Assembly (NCBI GenBank): GCA_964030785.1
Contig: OZ034967.1
Span: forward strand, 69,689,113 to 69,753,112
Direction of reading: 5' to 3'
Length of the DNA: 64,000 bases
From: Siderastrea siderea
Taxonomy: Eukaryota; Cnidaria; Anthozoa; Scleractinia; Rhizangiidae
In this document: one piece after another, positions 63,743 to 64,000 of the stretch
Layout: each line of letters opens with the position of its first letter
Numbering within the stretch: position 1 is the stretch's first letter
Program-made: the position numbers and the translations under genes
The notes under the pieces: model-generated
What the model was told of the DNA's origin: nothing
Databases searched by the model: none
The model's input: only the letters and a program-made list of their open reading frames with translations

Positions 63743-64000
63743 CTATGAACGGCTAAAGCCCACGTAATTGCCATCTGGAGCTGGAGAAGCTTGCCTAATG
63801 GTTGTAACTACACAAGACGGCAAAATTTTTCGATTCCGCCTTCCAAGTTTTCCATATTTCCACAACGTGTACTGCCGGTATGCGGCCTTCCGGTAACTTT
63901 GAGTGGAGTAATCAGGCTCATCTACACGGATGTCACACCTGGCTCTTATTGCCAACTGCAAAACTTCCTGATCTAAACAGGTGGTGTTGAACATTACATA
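63743..64000 (-). CDS. C-terminal exon of a P2X7-like cytoplasmic-domain protein (partial)
   Basis: On the minus strand the frame is open from the window edge to TAG. It encodes LDQEVLQLAIRARCDIRVDE, then YRKAAYRQYTLWKYGKLGRRN, KILPSCVVTTIR and a terminal PDGNYVGF. The order of AYRQ-T-LW, a G-x-LG turn, R-x-PSC and a final DG-Y-GF matches the zinc-binding C-terminal domain (Pfam P2RX7_C) first known from the P2X7 receptor tail. That domain is frequent in invertebrates as a stand-alone or transposon-linked module. No transmembrane part is in view, so this need not be a receptor. The assignment rests on motif recall. Confidence 0.7.
   Translation of the reverse strand, partial: YVMFNTTCLDQEVLQLAIRARCDIRVDEPDYSTQSYRKAAYRQYTLWKYGKLGRRNRKILPSCVVTTIRQASPAPDGNYVGFSRS

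Overview
The window looks like nuclear DNA from a metazoan, most likely a cnidarian and plausibly an anthozoan (coral or anemone). Genes are split by GT-AG introns, intergenic DNA is AT-rich, and inverted-repeat elements are dense. Two tyrosine-recombinase (YR) retrotransposons of the Ngaro/DIRS type and a P2X7-like C-terminal domain fit that assignment. The organism is an inference from content, not from a marker gene.

Layout. 0-19.7 kb: a terminal exon at the left edge, several MITE-like and foldback repeats (including a 1.6 kb foldback at 5.3-6.9 kb), a decayed LINE (7.3-8.4 kb, minus), a broken F-box/LRR gene (11.7-12.7 kb, minus), an unrecognised three-exon gene (13.9-15.4 kb) and a three-exon gene that runs into a SWIM zinc-finger pseudogene (15.7-19.7 kb). 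19.7-26.1 kb is repeat-bearing intergenic DNA. 26.1-37.4 kb is one giant palindrome with arms of about 2.15 kb and a loop of about 0.38 kb. Its left arm is split by a complete 6.6 kb YR retrotransposon (YR-1, 26.8-33.4 kb) with SGNH hydrolase, Gag, RT-RNase H and tyrosine recombinase ORFs and A1-B1-A2-B2 split direct repeats.

38.7-57.5 kb: a multi-exon plus-strand gene. Its middle exons carry Walker A-like and Walker B-like motifs and its last two exons form a C4HC3 PHD finger. One intron holds a Ty3/Gypsy-type LTR element (39.95-44.43 kb, sense, three frameshifts). Another holds a second YR retrotransposon (YR-2, 50.5-56.2 kb, antisense) with SAP-domain Gag, RT-RNase H and recombinase. 60.4-61.9 kb: four in-phase 3' exons of an uncharacterised, possibly transposase-derived gene. 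At the right edge, on the minus strand, is the C-terminal exon of a P2X7-like cytoplasmic domain protein.

Main points. Both YR elements carry a short core (ATAAA in YR-1, TTAA in YR-2) at both outer ends and at the internal B1/A2 junction, as expected for circle integration by a tyrosine recombinase. For YR-1 the uninterrupted palindrome arm supplies the empty site. YR-1 also has seven copies of a GTGCAGGGGCCA motif downstream of its ORFs, and YR-2 has paired hairpins in its B repeats that differ by a compensatory change. All exon boundaries are read by eye from splice signals and phase.
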